Origin: Asaia bogorensis
GTDB lineage: Bacteria > Pseudomonadota > Alphaproteobacteria > Acetobacterales > Acetobacteraceae
Reading direction: 5' to 3'
Length of the DNA: 64,000 bases
Assembly: GCA_945897825.1 (NCBI GenBank)
Contig: CAMDGX010000007.1
Coordinates: 1 to 64,000, forward strand
Each line of letters begins with the position of its first letter. The stretch's first letter is position 1. The notes under the pieces are model-generated. The model ran no database searches. It saw only the letters and a list, made by a program, of their open reading frames with translations, and was not told the DNA's origin. Of the stretch, positions 38,490 through 47,907 are shown piece after piece. The position numbers were made by a program, and so were the translations under genes.

Positions 38490-41400
38490 CCCAGGGTGCG
38501 CAGCGCTTCGCCATCGGCACGGCGCACCCGGACCTCGCCCTCGGCACACGGCAGCCACGCCCGGAACCCGGCGGCGGGCAGGCCGGCGCGGTCGAGGTCG
38601 ATGCGCCAGCGATTGGCCACCACGCGCCGCGCCATGCCGTCCGCCTCGATCCGCAGCGCGGCCGGGCCGAGCGGGTTGCTGGCCCAGCCTTCCACCAGGA
38701 TGCCGCCCTCGGCCGGCAGGACGCGCTCCAGGAACCCGTCCAGCGGCCCGGTGCCCGGGCGCGGCGCGAGGCCGAGGCGGGTGCGCAGCGCCTCCAGCGC
38801 CATGCCCTCCTCCAGCCGCGGCAGCGGGTCGGCGACCTCGGGCGCATCGGGATGGCGGCCATCGCCGAGCGGGCAGAACGTCTCGGCCGGCAGCCCCTCG
38901 GCCAGGATCGCCGCATGGCGGGCCAGCGCGAGGTGATGGTAGCGCGCGGGGGCGGCGGTCTCGCGCACAACGCGCACCCCGTCCAGCAGTGCCACCGCCG
39001 GCACCATCGCGGCGCCGAGCCAGATGGCATGGCTCGGGCTGACCACGAGGTCGCGCGCCGGGCGGCCGGGGCCGAAGGCATGGGCGCGGATGCGCACCGC
39101 GCGCTGCGCGGCATCGCCAGGGTCGGCGGCCCAGGAGCCCACCCAGGTCAGCAGCCTCGCCGCACCCGCCGCCGTCAGCACCGCATCGCCGGCGCGCAGC
39201 GTCTCGACCGGCCGCTGCCCGAACGGTGTCGCGACCAGGGTGCCGGGCGCGTAGCACGGCATGGCGACGGTGGTGGACACCAGAAGCTGTGCGGCGCCGT
39301 TGGAGAAAGTGGTGAAGCCGCCACTGGTGCCGCCCTCGGTCCAGCCGGTATCGGTGAACACCACGCCGTCGCCGGCATTGCCGGTCACGCGCAGTGTGTT
39401 GGAAGTGGGCGACAGCCGCAGCAGCGCCAGGCGCGACAGCAAAAGGGCGTTGTCGCCGCTGCCGCCCAGGTCGATCGCCTCGATCTCCTTCAGCCGCTCC
39501 GAGGGCATGGCATCGAGATTGAGCGCCAGCCCGGCCCCGCCCAGGGCCAGCATGTCGGTGCCATTGCCGCCCACCACGCGGGTGAAGCCGAGGTCGGCGA
39601 CAACCAGGATATCGTCGCCCGCGCCGCCGATCAGCACGTCGGCGCCGCCAATGCCGATCAGGAGGTCGTCGCCCTGCCCGCCGACCATTCGGTCCGCGCC
39701 GGCGGTCCCCATGAGGGAGTCGCTCGCCGCCGTGCCCGCATGGCTCACGCCGGCGGTGAAATCGCGCCCGAACACCAGGTAGGCCGCGCCGCCGCCGGCG
39801 CCGTCGTTGGTGGCCCGGGGGCCGCCCACCAGGATGTCGTCGAAGCCATCGCCATTGACGTCGCCGGCCGAGGAGACCGCGGCACCGATCTCGTCGTCCT
39901 CCTCGGCGCCGACGATCATCAGGCCGCCGGCACCCTCCGTGAATTGGCGCAGGCGGATCTCGCCCTGGAAACCATCTGCCTGGCCGAACACCACATAAGT
40001 GGCACCGACGTAGCGGTCCGGGTCCTGCGGGTGCCATGTGCTTGGATCGGAGACGAGCAGGTCGTCGATCCCGTCGCCGTTGACATCGCCGGCCGCGGAC
40101 ACGTCCAGCCCGAGCGCGCCGTAGGGCTCGTTCCCGCGCAGCACGAAGCCGCCGAAGCCTGCCGCCAGCTGGGAGGCGAGGATCTCGCCGCCGAAGCCGC
40201 CGCTGCCGCCATAGATCACGTAGGCCGAGCCGCCGCGCGCCGCATACGGATCGCCCGCATTGTAGGCGGAGGGGGCGCCGATCACGATGTCGGCGAAGCC
40301 GTCGCCGTTGATGTCCCCGGCGGAGGAGACCGAGTAGCCGGCATAGCCGCCCGGAGTCTCGCCGACGAACACGAAGCCCTCGTTGGCGTCGGGGACGTCG
40401 GCGAGCAGAACCTCATCCGGGAAGCCGTCGGTGCGCCCGAACAGGACATAGACCCGGCCCAGCAAGTCGGCCTGGGCCGATGCCCGGGGTGCGCCGATCA
40501 TGAGGTCGTCGATCCCGTCGCCGTTCACGTCCCCGGCTGCGGCCACCGAATAGCCGATGGCATCGTAGTCCCCGGCGCCGCGCACCACGAATCCGCCGAT
40601 CCCGTCGCGGATATCGGCCAGCTCCAGCGTCGGCCCGATCGGGTCGGGGCGGCCGAGCACGACATAGGTCATGCCGCGCAGGGGGCCCGCCTCGCCCGCG
40701 GTGCCGAACGGGGCGCCGATCAGCAGGTCGGCGTAGCCGTCGCCGTTGATGTCGCCGACCGCCGACACGGAGTTCCCGGACCTGTCGTTCGGTTCCTCCC
40801 CGAGGATGGCCACGACTCCCGCCGGGCTGTCCTCCAGGTCCAGTTCGGCGGCGAAGCCGTCGTCCCTGCCCAGCACCAGGTAGCTTCTGCCGGACCTGAC
40901 GGCGTCCGGGGCATACGGGGCCGAAACGATCAGGTCCGCCAGCCCGTCCCCATTGAAGTCGCCCGCCGCGGCCATCTCGGAGGCGAACGAGCCATACTCG
41001 AACTCGCCCCGCACGGTGAAACCGGGGATGAACCCGCCGAGATCGGACAGCAACGTGAACACCGGGTATCCGTACGGCCCCCCCGCGTCGGGCCCGCCGA
41101 ACACCACGTAGGCGGTGCCGACGCTGTATTCGCCCATCGAGCCCCGCGTGTTCGGTGCGCCGATGACGAAATCGTCGAATCCGTCGCCGTTCACATCGCC
41201 CGCCGTCGTCACCGACGCGCCGGCGAAATCGTACTGCGACTCCCCCACGAAGGTGGTGCCGAAGCCGTTGGCGGACACCTCGGCGAGGTCGATCAGCAAC
41301 AGCCCCTGCGCCACCCGGACGTCGGTGTTGACCACCACCTTCGCCAGCCCGCTGCTCCACGTGGCATAGCCGCCGACGCTCTCCACGAACTCCCAGGTCA

Positions 41401-43354
41401 GCCCGTCCGAATTGTCCAGGTACAGCCCGTCGCCGACATCGCCGTCCACGACCACCGTGTTGCTCTCGTCTGACAGCCCGAGCACGGTGCGCACCGACAA
41501 GACGATCTCGTTGTCGCCGCTCCCGGTCAGGTCGATGCGCTCGATGCCCTGCAGCCGCATCGACCAGCCGTCGCCGAAATCGGCGAGGTTCCACTCGAGC
41601 CCGGCGAAGTCGAGCGCGAGGGTGTCGAAGCCGGAGCCCCCATCGGCCCGCGCGAAGCTCAGCGAGCCGATGCGCAGGATGTCATCACCCGCCCCGCCGA
41701 TCAGCGAGTCGGCGCCTTCCAGCCCCTCCAGGATGTCGTTGCCCGCCCCTCCCACCAGCGTGTCGGCATCCACCGTCCCGGTCAGCGTCTCGTCCGCGCC
41801 GGTGCCCACCTCGGTGAGCGTGTCGGTGAAGTCGCGGCCGAAGATCACATAGGCCTCGCCCGCATCCGCGCCGGCGAACCTGGAGGTGACGATCATGTCG
41901 TCGAACCCGTCGCCGTCGATGTCGCCGGCGGCCGCCACGCTCCGCCCGGTGGCGCCCGCCCCGGCAATGGCCGTGATGGCGAAGCCGCCGATGCCCGCGG
42001 CGATGCTGGACAGGTCGATCTCGGCCGGCAGCGCCAGGTCGCGCGTGCCGAACACCACATAGGCGCCGCCATAGTTGCCCACGCCCGACGCGCCGATCAG
42101 CAGGTCGTCCAGCCCGTCCCCGTTCACGTCGCCGGCCCCGGACACCGAGATGCCGGCGAAGTCCGCTGCGGCCGCGCCGCGGATCAAAAGGCCATAGCCG
42201 CCGGATGCCAGGTCGATCGCGTCCGGAAACCCGCCCGACCCGCCCAGGATCACATAGACGCCGCCTGCGTAGCCGGCGCCGCCATTGACCACCCGCGGCG
42301 CGCCCACCACCAGGTCGGCCCAGCCGTCGCCATTGAAATCCCCGGCGGTCGACACCGAGACGCCGGCATAGTCGAACGCATTCGCGCCATGGATGACGAA
42401 GCCGCCGATGCCGCTGGCGACTTGGACCAGGTCGATCTGGCCGCCGAACCCGCCGCTGCGCCCGTACACCACATAGGCGCCGCCGGCCTCGAACCGGTTG
42501 TTGTACGGTCCGTCGATCCAGCGCGTGCCGATGACCACGTCATCCAGGCCGTCGCCGTTGATGTCCCCGGCCGACGCGACCGAATAGCCGGCGTGGTCTT
42601 CTTCCTTTTCGCCGACCATGACGAAGCCGAAATCGCGGAACGACGGGCTGGTCACCGCGGGCGGCGCCAAGCCGTCGCTGCGGCCGAACAGGATGTAGCT
42701 GGCCCCGTAGCCGTTCTCGTCGTCGAAATCGTCGTCCGGGGAGCCGAAGGCATAGGGCGCCCCGATGATCAGGTCGTCCAGTCCATCGCCGTTGAAATCC
42801 CCGGCCGCGGCGACGGAGGAGCCGAGCCGGTCATTGACGGTGGCGCCGTGCAGCGCGAAGCCGCCGGTGCCCCCGGCCACGTCCTGGAGGTTGATCCCGC
42901 TCGCGAACCCGCCCGCGCGCCCGAACACCACATAGGCGGTACCGTTGTCATACCCGTCGTTGCTGTCACCACCGGTCCGCGGCGCGCCGACGATCATGTC
43001 GTCGAACCCGTCGCCGTTGAAATCCCCGGCGGAGGACACCGACCAGCCGGAATAGTGGAACCCGTCCTCGCCGCGGATGACGAACCCGCCCGTCCCTCCG
43101 GCCACGGCGTCGAGATCGATGCTGGCCGGGAAACCGCCGGCCGCGCCGAACACCACGAAGGTCTCGCCGGCGAAATCAATCAGCGCGCCATCGGCGTTGG
43201 GCGCCCCGATGATCAGGTCGTCGAACCCGTCGCCGTTGACATCGCCCGCCGAGGCCACGGAAAATCCGAGCTGGTCGTTGATGTTGCGGCCCCGGATGAC
43301 GAAGCCTCCCGTCCCCAGGGCCACGCTCGAAAGCTGGATCGGTGGGATTGCCAT
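38486..43354 (-). CDS. 1622-aa FG-GAP (integrin-alpha-type) / RTX protein with C-terminal Hint domain
   Basis: Start ATG 43354 (MAIPPIQLSS) has AAGGTG upstream; GTG 43363 is an alternative. Fourteen repeats with the core AGD-NGDG-DD--IGAP fall into two sets of seven (residues ~30-510 and ~690-1190). Each set is followed by an RTX calcium-binding block (GADSLIGGAGDDIL; GADVLIGGAGDDIL) and a ~90-residue beta domain with RIDLTGSGDN or AIDLGGSGDN. A Hint domain begins at Cys1367 (CYAPGTLVATPFGQRPVETL) and has VVSPSHAIWLG. Seven FG-GAP repeats form one beta-propeller, so two propellers are predicted. No signal peptide is seen; RTX repeats suggest type I export. Hint domains can self-cleave, so C-terminal processing is possible. 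Confidence 0.9.
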   Translation of the reverse strand: MAIPPIQLSSVALGTGGFVIRGRNINDQLGFSVASAGDVNGDGFDDLIIGAPNADGALIDFAGETFVVFGAAGGFPASIDLDAVAGGTGGFVIRGEDGFHYSGWSVSSAGDFNGDGFDDMIVGAPRTGGDSNDGYDNGTAYVVFGRAGGFASGINLQDVAGGTGGFALHGATVNDRLGSSVAAAGDFNGDGLDDLIIGAPYAFGSPDDDFDDENGYGASYILFGRSDGLAPPAVTSPSFRDFGFVMVGEKEEDHAGYSVASAGDINGDGLDDVVIGTRWIDGPYNNRFEAGGAYVVYGRSGGFGGQIDLVQVASGIGGFVIHGANAFDYAGVSVSTAGDFNGDGWADLVVGAPRVVNGGAGYAGGVYVILGGSGGFPDAIDLASGGYGLLIRGAAAADFAGISVSGAGDVNGDGLDDLLIGASGVGNYGGAYVVFGTRDLALPAEIDLSSIAAGIGGFAITAIAGAGATGRSVAAAGDIDGDGFDDMIVTSRFAGADAGEAYVIFGRDFTDTLTEVGTGADETLTGTVDADTLVGGAGNDILEGLEGADSLIGGAGDDILRIGSLSFARADGGSGFDTLALDFAGLEWNLADFGDGWSMRLQGIERIDLTGSGDNEIVLSVRTVLGLSDESNTVVVDGDVGDGLYLDNSDGLTWEFVESVGGYATWSSGLAKVVVNTDVRVAQGLLLIDLAEVSANGFGTTFVGESQYDFAGASVTTAGDVNGDGFDDFVIGAPNTRGSMGEYSVGTAYVVFGGPDAGGPYGYPVFTLLSDLGGFIPGFTVRGEFEYGSFASEMAAAGDFNGDGLADLIVSAPYAPDAVRSGRSYLVLGRDDGFAAELDLEDSPAGVVAILGEEPNDRSGNSVSAVGDINGDGYADLLIGAPFGTAGEAGPLRGMTYVVLGRPDPIGPTLELADIRDGIGGFVVRGAGDYDAIGYSVAAAGDVNGDGIDDLMIGAPRASAQADLLGRVYVLFGRTDGFPDEVLLADVPDANEGFVFVGETPGGYAGYSVSSAGDINGDGFADIVIGAPSAYNAGDPYAARGGSAYVIYGGSGGFGGEILASQLAAGFGGFVLRGNEPYGALGLDVSAAGDVNGDGIDDLLVSDPSTWHPQDPDRYVGATYVVFGQADGFQGEIRLRQFTEGAGGLMIVGAEEDDEIGAAVSSAGDVNGDGFDDILVGGPRATNDGAGGGAAYLVFGRDFTAGVSHAGTAASDSLMGTAGADRMVGGQGDDLLIGIGGADVLIGGAGDDILVVADLGFTRVVGGNGTDMLALGGAGLALNLDAMPSERLKEIEAIDLGGSGDNALLLSRLALLRLSPTSNTLRVTGNAGDGVVFTDTGWTEGGTSGGFTTFSNGAAQLLVSTTVAMPCYAPGTLVATPFGQRPVETLRAGDAVLTAAGAARLLTWVGSWAADPGDAAQRAVRIRAHAFGPGRPARDLVVSPSHAIWLGAAMVPAVALLDGVRVVRETAAPARYHHLALARHAAILAEGLPAETFCPLGDGRHPDAPEVADPLPRLEEGMALEALRTRLGLAPRPGTGPLDGFLERVLPAEGGILVEGWASNPLGPAALRIEADGMARRVVANRWRIDLDRAGLPAAGFRAWLPCAEGEVRVRRADGEALRTLG

Positions 43355-43481
43355 GACGGACACCTTCGCGATCCGCGCGGGGGCGCGGCACGGTGGCCGA
43401 AATTTAGCGAATCGTAACCACTCGTGTCAAAATGATCACGAACGCATGGTGCCGGCCCAGCCGCCCGAACAGGAACCCGCC

Positions 43482-44555
43482 ATGACCAGCCCTGCGCCAG
43501 CCGCCGCCGCTCCCGCCGCCCCGGTGCTGGAAATCCAGACCTCGCGCCAGTTCCCCTCCTTCCTGGCCGAACAGCGCGCCAGCCTCGCCGTCACCACCTA
43601 CCAGGCCGGCAAGCTGTTCCTGCTCGGCCTGCAGCCCGATGGCCGCCTTTCGGTGTTCGAGCGAACGCTGGAGCGCTGCATGGGCATGTGCGCCACGCCG
43701 GGCGCCCTGCATGTCGCCACCCTGCAGCAGGTGTGGAAGTTCATCAACGTGCTGCCCCCGGGCCAGGACTGGCAGGGCCACGACGCGCTGTTCGCCCCGC
43801 GCATGAGCTGGGTGACCGGCGACATCGACGTGCACGACATCGCACTGGGCGCGGATGGCCGGCCGGTCTTCGCCAACACCCTGTTCAGCTGCCTCGCCAC
43901 CGTGTCGGACACCGACAGCTTCCGCCCGGTGTGGAAGCCCCCCTTCATCTCCCGCCTTGCCGCCGAGGACCGCTGCCACCTCAATGGCTTGGCGATGGAT
44001 GGCACCACCCCGCGCTACGTCACGCTGGTCGGCCGCAGCGACGTTGCCGATGGCTGGCGTGAGCACCGGCGCGACGGCGGCTGCGTGATCGACGTGGTCA
44101 CCGGCGAGACGGTGGTCGGCGGCTTGTCGATGCCCCACTCGCCGCGGCTGCACCAGGGCACGCTGTATCTGCTGAACGCCGGCACCGGACAGTTCGGCCG
44201 CGTCGACCTCGCCCCCGGGAGGTTCGAGCCGATCGCCTTCTGCCCCGGCTACGCGCGCGGGCTCTCGTTCCACGGCGACTATGCGGTGATCGGTATCTCG
44301 CTGCCGCGCGACAACCGCACCTTCACCGGCCTTGCGCTCGATGACGAACTGGCGGCGCGCGGCGCCGAGCCGCGCTGCGCCATCCTCGTGATCGATTTGC
44401 GCACTGGTGACACCGTGCACTGGGCGCGCTTCAGCGGCGTGGTGAAGGAGCTCTACGACGTCGCCGTGCTGCCGGGCATCCGCCGCCCGGCCGCCATCGG
44501 CTTCAAGTCCGACGAGATCCGCCGCGTCATCACCATCGGCGACGCGGCGGGCTGA
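43482..44555 (+). CDS. TIGR03032-family conserved protein of unknown function
   Basis: The product is 357 aa. ATG 43482 after AGGAAC is preferred over ATG 43446. Family features are clear: RQFPSFLAEQRASLAVTTYQ, FERTLERCMGMCATPGALHV, VTGDIDVHDIALGADGRPVF, NTLFSCLATVSDTDSFRPVW, CHLNGLAMDGTTPRYVTLVG, GLSMPHSPRLHQGTLYLLNA and CPGYARGLSFHGDYAVIGIS. The pattern of short beta-rich repeats suggests a beta-propeller. No catalytic role is known. It is divergent from the FG-GAP/Hint gene with ~130 bp between starts, which may share control; family members are often found near large calcium-binding surface proteins, though I cannot verify that here. Confidence 0.85.
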   Translation: MTSPAPAAAAPAAPVLEIQTSRQFPSFLAEQRASLAVTTYQAGKLFLLGLQPDGRLSVFERTLERCMGMCATPGALHVATLQQVWKFINVLPPGQDWQGHDALFAPRMSWVTGDIDVHDIALGADGRPVFANTLFSCLATVSDTDSFRPVWKPPFISRLAAEDRCHLNGLAMDGTTPRYVTLVGRSDVADGWREHRRDGGCVIDVVTGETVVGGLSMPHSPRLHQGTLYLLNAGTGQFGRVDLAPGRFEPIAFCPGYARGLSFHGDYAVIGISLPRDNRTFTGLALDDELAARGAEPRCAILVIDLRTGDTVHWARFSGVVKELYDVAVLPGIRRPAAIGFKSDEIRRVITIGDAAG

Positions 44556-44556
44556 C

Positions 44557-45537
44557 CTAGTAGCCCCGCGCCAGGTCCACCTGGTTCGGCAGCGCCTTGC
44601 CCGCCGCGCGCGCACGCAAATTCTCCAGCAGGATGTCCAGGCTGTCCGGGTTGTAGGTCGCCGGGCTGTCCGCCGAGACATGCGGGGTGATCACCAGGTT
44701 GCGCGTCGTCCAGGCGCGGTGCCCCGCCGGCAGCGGCTCGGGCGTGGTCACGTCGATCACCGCGCCGTCGAGATGGCCGGACTCCAGCAGGTCGCACAGC
44801 GCCTCCTGATCCAGCAGCGGCCCGCGGCCGACATTCACGATCTTCGCCCCCTTCGGCAGCTTCGCCATCCGCTCGCGGCTGAGCAGGTTGCGCGTCTCCG
44901 CCAGCAACGGGCAGGCAAGCACCAGGAACTCGCTCTCGGGCAGCACGGCATCGATGTCGCTGATCGCCACCATGCGGTCGAACTCGGGGTGTGGGTCCGG
45001 ACGGGTGCGCACGCCGATCGTCGTCATGCCCTGGCTGCGCGCCGCCGCCCCGGCATTGCCGCCGAGGTCGCCGACGCCCACCACCGTGCAGGTCTTGCCG
45101 CGCAGGATGGTGGTGAAATGCCCGGTCCATTCCTCGCGCCGCTGCTGCGTCGCGTAGGCCGGCATGCGGTTGTTCAGCATGGCGAGCGCCATCAGCGCGA
45201 ATTCGCGCATCTTCGGCCCGTGCGCGCCGCGGTTGTTCAGTAGTGCCACGCCCGGCGGCAGCCAGTCGAACGGCATCAGCTTGTCCATGCCGGCCGCCAT
45301 CACGAACACCAGCTTCAGCTTCGCGGCACCCGCCAGCGAGCGGCCCTTCAGCGTGCCGGGCGTGCCGATGAGCAGCTCGGCATCAGCGATGCCGCGCGCG
45401 AAGCCGTCGTCGCTGTCGCCGTAGGAGATATCGTGGCCCCGCCCCACATCGGGCCGCCGCGCGGCGGCGTCCTCCCATTGCTGGCGGGTGATGACGAACA
45501 GGTCGTCGGGCGGGGGGTTCTGGATATGGATGCGCAT
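44557..45537 (-). CDS. D-2-hydroxyacid dehydrogenase, second paralogue
   Basis: The product is 326 aa from ATG 45537. KLVFVMAAGMDKLMPFDWLP and LLNNRGAHGPKMREFALMAL lead into the NAD domain TCTVVGVGDLGGNAGAAARS, then LVLACPLLAETRNLLSRERM, KIVNVGRGPLLDQEALCDLL with the catalytic Arg, VTTPEPLPAGHRAWTTRNLV and ITPHVSADSP with the catalytic His. The substrate is unknown. It is convergent with the TIGR03032 gene with a one-base gap and is distinct from the 36-kb copy (low similarity outside the motifs). Confidence 0.88.
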   Translation of the reverse strand: MRIHIQNPPPDDLFVITRQQWEDAAARRPDVGRGHDISYGDSDDGFARGIADAELLIGTPGTLKGRSLAGAAKLKLVFVMAAGMDKLMPFDWLPPGVALLNNRGAHGPKMREFALMALAMLNNRMPAYATQQRREEWTGHFTTILRGKTCTVVGVGDLGGNAGAAARSQGMTTIGVRTRPDPHPEFDRMVAISDIDAVLPESEFLVLACPLLAETRNLLSRERMAKLPKGAKIVNVGRGPLLDQEALCDLLESGHLDGAVIDVTTPEPLPAGHRAWTTRNLVITPHVSADSPATYNPDSLDILLENLRARAAGKALPNQVDLARGY

Positions 45538-45562
45538 GGCGCCGATGCTGCCACGGTTGCGA

Positions 45563-46276
45563 TCATCCACAAAGAGTGTGCAACAGCACCGCGGCCGCCT
45601 GCGCGACATTCAGGCTCTGCACCCGCCCCGCGCCCTCGATCCGCACCTGGCGCCGGCATGCGGCCAGTACCGGCGCCGAGACACCGTGCTCCTCGTTGCC
45701 CAACACCAGCGCCACCGGCCGGTCGCGCGGCAGTTCCCCGAGCGCCACCGCCTCGCGCGACAGCGTGGCGGCGACCGTGCGGTAATGCGGGTCCAGCGCC
45801 CGCAGCGCGCGCGGCAGGTCGCGGGTGCGGAACAGCGCGAGGTGCTCCAACCCGCCCTCCGCCGTGCGCAGGGCGGCGTCGGACGGCATAGCGTGGCCCG
45901 GCCCCTCGCCGATCAACATCGCCTTCACGCCAAAGAACGCAGCGCTGCGGGCAATTGCGCCGAGATTGTGCGGATTGCCGATGCCGTCCAGTACCAGCAG
46001 CAACGGCCCTTGCGGCGGCTGGTCGAAATCCAGGATCGCCGGCACCAGCGGCTTGGCCACCGCCACAATCCCGCCATGGTGCGGCGTGCCGGCGATCTTG
46101 GCCAGTTCCTCGGCATCGACCATGCGATAGGGCTTCTTCGCCGCCGCCAGCACCGCGCAGAACGGCCCGGCGGCGATCTTCTGCGCTGGCAGGTAGAACA
46201 GGCGCAGCACCGAAGCGGGCCGCCGGGCAAAGGCGGCGGCGACCGCGTTGGCGCCGCAGATGGCATCGGTGTTCAT
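45563..46276 (-). CDS. TrmH/SpoU-family RNA 2'-O-methyltransferase
   Basis: The product is 237 aa. The N-terminal substrate-binding region begins ICGANAVAAAFARRPASVLR. The SPOUT knot has LLVLDGIGNPHNLGAIARSA (motif 1), VALVLGNEEHGVS (motif 2) and IEGAGRVQSLNVAQAAAVLL (motif 3). It transfers a methyl group from SAM to a ribose in tRNA or 23S rRNA; length and layout are closest to RlmB (Gm2251), but the target is not certain. It is convergent with nothing; it starts 44 bp from the divergent RluA-type gene. Confidence 0.88.
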   Translation of the reverse strand: MNTDAICGANAVAAAFARRPASVLRLFYLPAQKIAAGPFCAVLAAAKKPYRMVDAEELAKIAGTPHHGGIVAVAKPLVPAILDFDQPPQGPLLLVLDGIGNPHNLGAIARSAAFFGVKAMLIGEGPGHAMPSDAALRTAEGGLEHLALFRTRDLPRALRALDPHYRTVAATLSREAVALGELPRDRPVALVLGNEEHGVSAPVLAACRRQVRIEGAGRVQSLNVAQAAAVLLHTLCG

Positions 46277-46320
46277 CGCCCCCGCTTCCGCCCTCGGCCG
46301 CCCGCTGTCAACCTGCGCGC

Positions 46321-46965
46321 ATGGAAATCCCCATCCTGTTCCGCGATGCCCGCTTCGTGGTGTTCGACAAGCCGGCCGGCCTGAAGGTGCATCCGGGCCC
46401 CGGCGGCGGGCCGAGCGTCGAGGATGCCTTCCCCGCCCTCTCCCGCCGGGCGGACGGGCCGTGGCTGGCGCATAGGCTGGACGCCGACACGTCCGGATGC
46501 CTCGTTGTGGCGCTGCGCAAGGCGGCGCTGCTGGCCACCCAGGCCGAATTCGCCGCCGGCCGGGCGGAGAAGACCTACTGGGCCGTCGTCCATGGCGCCC
46601 CGGCCGCCGATTCCGGCGTGATCGACGCCAAGCTGCTCAAGCGCACGACCAGGGCCAGCTGGCACATGGCGATCGACCCGGTCGGCCAGCGCGCTGTGAC
46701 CGACTGGCGGGTGCTCGGCCGCGGCGAAGGCATCTCCTGGCTCGAACTGCGCCCGCGCACCGGCCGCACCCACCAGATCCGCGCCCATGCCGCCTCCCTC
46801 GGCTGCCCGCTGCTGGGCGACGCCGTGTATGGCGGTGGTGACGGCAAGCTGCACCTGCTGGCCCGGGCAATCCGACTGGCGCTCGACCCTCCGGTCGAGG
46901 CGACCGCCTTGGTGCCGCCGCACATGCGCGCGGCGCTGGCAGCCTGCGGCCTCAGCCCAGCATGA
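46321..46965 (+). CDS. RluA-family pseudouridine synthase
   Basis: The product is 214 aa, starting at ATG 46321. Motifs: FVVFDKPAGLKVHPGPGG, the catalytic Asp in LAHRLDADTSGCLVVALRKA, EKTYWAVVHGAP, LELRPRTGRTHQIRAHAASL and CPLLGDAVYGGGDGKLHLLA. It lacks an S4 domain, as in RluA/TruC subfamilies. It isomerises uridine in rRNA or tRNA. Divergent neighbour of the TrmH-type methyltransferase; its 3' end overlaps the end of the glycosyltransferase gene on minus by 14 bp. Confidence 0.92.
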   Translation: MEIPILFRDARFVVFDKPAGLKVHPGPGGGPSVEDAFPALSRRADGPWLAHRLDADTSGCLVVALRKAALLATQAEFAAGRAEKTYWAVVHGAPAADSGVIDAKLLKRTTRASWHMAIDPVGQRAVTDWRVLGRGEGISWLELRPRTGRTHQIRAHAASLGCPLLGDAVYGGGDGKLHLLARAIRLALDPPVEATALVPPHMRAALAACGLSPA

Positions 46966-47896
46966 ACCACAGCCGGAACAGCATCTGCTCGGCCCAGGTC
47001 TGCCGCCGCAGCCCCGGCAGCCGCAGCGCCCGCATCCGCCGCAGCGGCCCGCCGCGCAGCGCCGCCTTGATCTGGTCCAGCTGGTCTTGCGCCTGCGGTG
47101 TCAGCAGGTGTCGATGCGCATCGAGTGCGGCGACATTCTGGCGCATCAACCGCATGAACATCCCCGGTCCGCGCCGCACCGCCGCCCAGCCGCGTCGCGC
47201 GAACGACCGCGTCGCCCCCACCGTGTTGCGACCGTGCTGGCGATACAGCACCACCGGTTCGTCGTCGGTCAGGAAGATCCCCCCGGCCGCGGTCACCAGC
47301 AGGTAGGCCCACCAATCGTGCTGGCACCCCGGCGGCGCGGTGCTGCCGGCGACCAGCCGCGCCGCCGCGCCGTTCATGGTCACGGTGCAGCCGGTGGCGA
47401 GGTTCTGGGTCAGGGCTGCCGGAAACCCGGGTGGCGTCGCCACCGCGGCGGACACCGCGAGCGGGTTGAGCGTCGCATCGACCAGGATCTGCCGCGCCGA
47501 ATAGATCGTCGGCCGCTCCGCCGGCACCGCGCCCAGCGCCCGCACCGCGCGCGCCAGCTTGAACGGCAGCCACACATCGTCCTGGTCGGCGAAGGCCACC
47601 AGGTCGCGCGCTTCCAGCATCGGCGCGGCATGGCGCAGCAGGGCGAGGAAACTGGCCGCCGACCCCACCCGCCCCGCCGGGTCGGCCAGCCGCTCCACCC
47701 GCCCCGGCGCTTGGCTCTCGGCGAATTCCTGCAGGATCGCCACCGTCGCGTCGCTGGAGCCATCGTCGCGCCAGATCAGGTACCAGTCGTCATGCTCCTG
47801 CACGGCGAGGCTGGCGAGCTGGTCGCGCAGGAACGCGGCGCCCTCATAGGTGGCAAGCAGGATGACGACGCGGGCTCGATCGGCGCGCGTGGCCAT
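46952..47896 (-). CDS. Glycosyltransferase family 2 (rhamnosyltransferase-like)
   Basis: The product is 314 aa from ATG 47896. GT-A fold features: VVILLATYEGAAFLRDQLAS, WYLIWRDDGSSDATVAILQE (first Asp pair), and ARDLVAFADQDDVWLPFKLA with the DQDD (DxD-type) nucleotide-sugar site, then CTVTMNGAAARLV and HDWWAYLLVTAAGG. It is last in the minus-strand rfbB-A-C-D-GT2 unit, so dTDP-L-rhamnose is the likely donor and a cell-surface polysaccharide the likely product. Confidence 0.88.
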   Translation of the reverse strand: MATRADRARVVILLATYEGAAFLRDQLASLAVQEHDDWYLIWRDDGSSDATVAILQEFAESQAPGRVERLADPAGRVGSAASFLALLRHAAPMLEARDLVAFADQDDVWLPFKLARAVRALGAVPAERPTIYSARQILVDATLNPLAVSAAVATPPGFPAALTQNLATGCTVTMNGAAARLVAGSTAPPGCQHDWWAYLLVTAAGGIFLTDDEPVVLYRQHGRNTVGATRSFARRGWAAVRRGPGMFMRLMRQNVAALDAHRHLLTPQAQDQLDQIKAALRGGPLRRMRALRLPGLRRQTWAEQMLFRLWFMLG

Positions 47897-47907
47897 CAAG
47901 GCGCCTC

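Noticed and set aside
46952-46965. 14-bp overlap of the RluA-type and GT2 genes as a sign of misannotation
   Set aside because: Convergent 3' overlaps of this size are common, and both C termini keep family-like sequence up to their stops.
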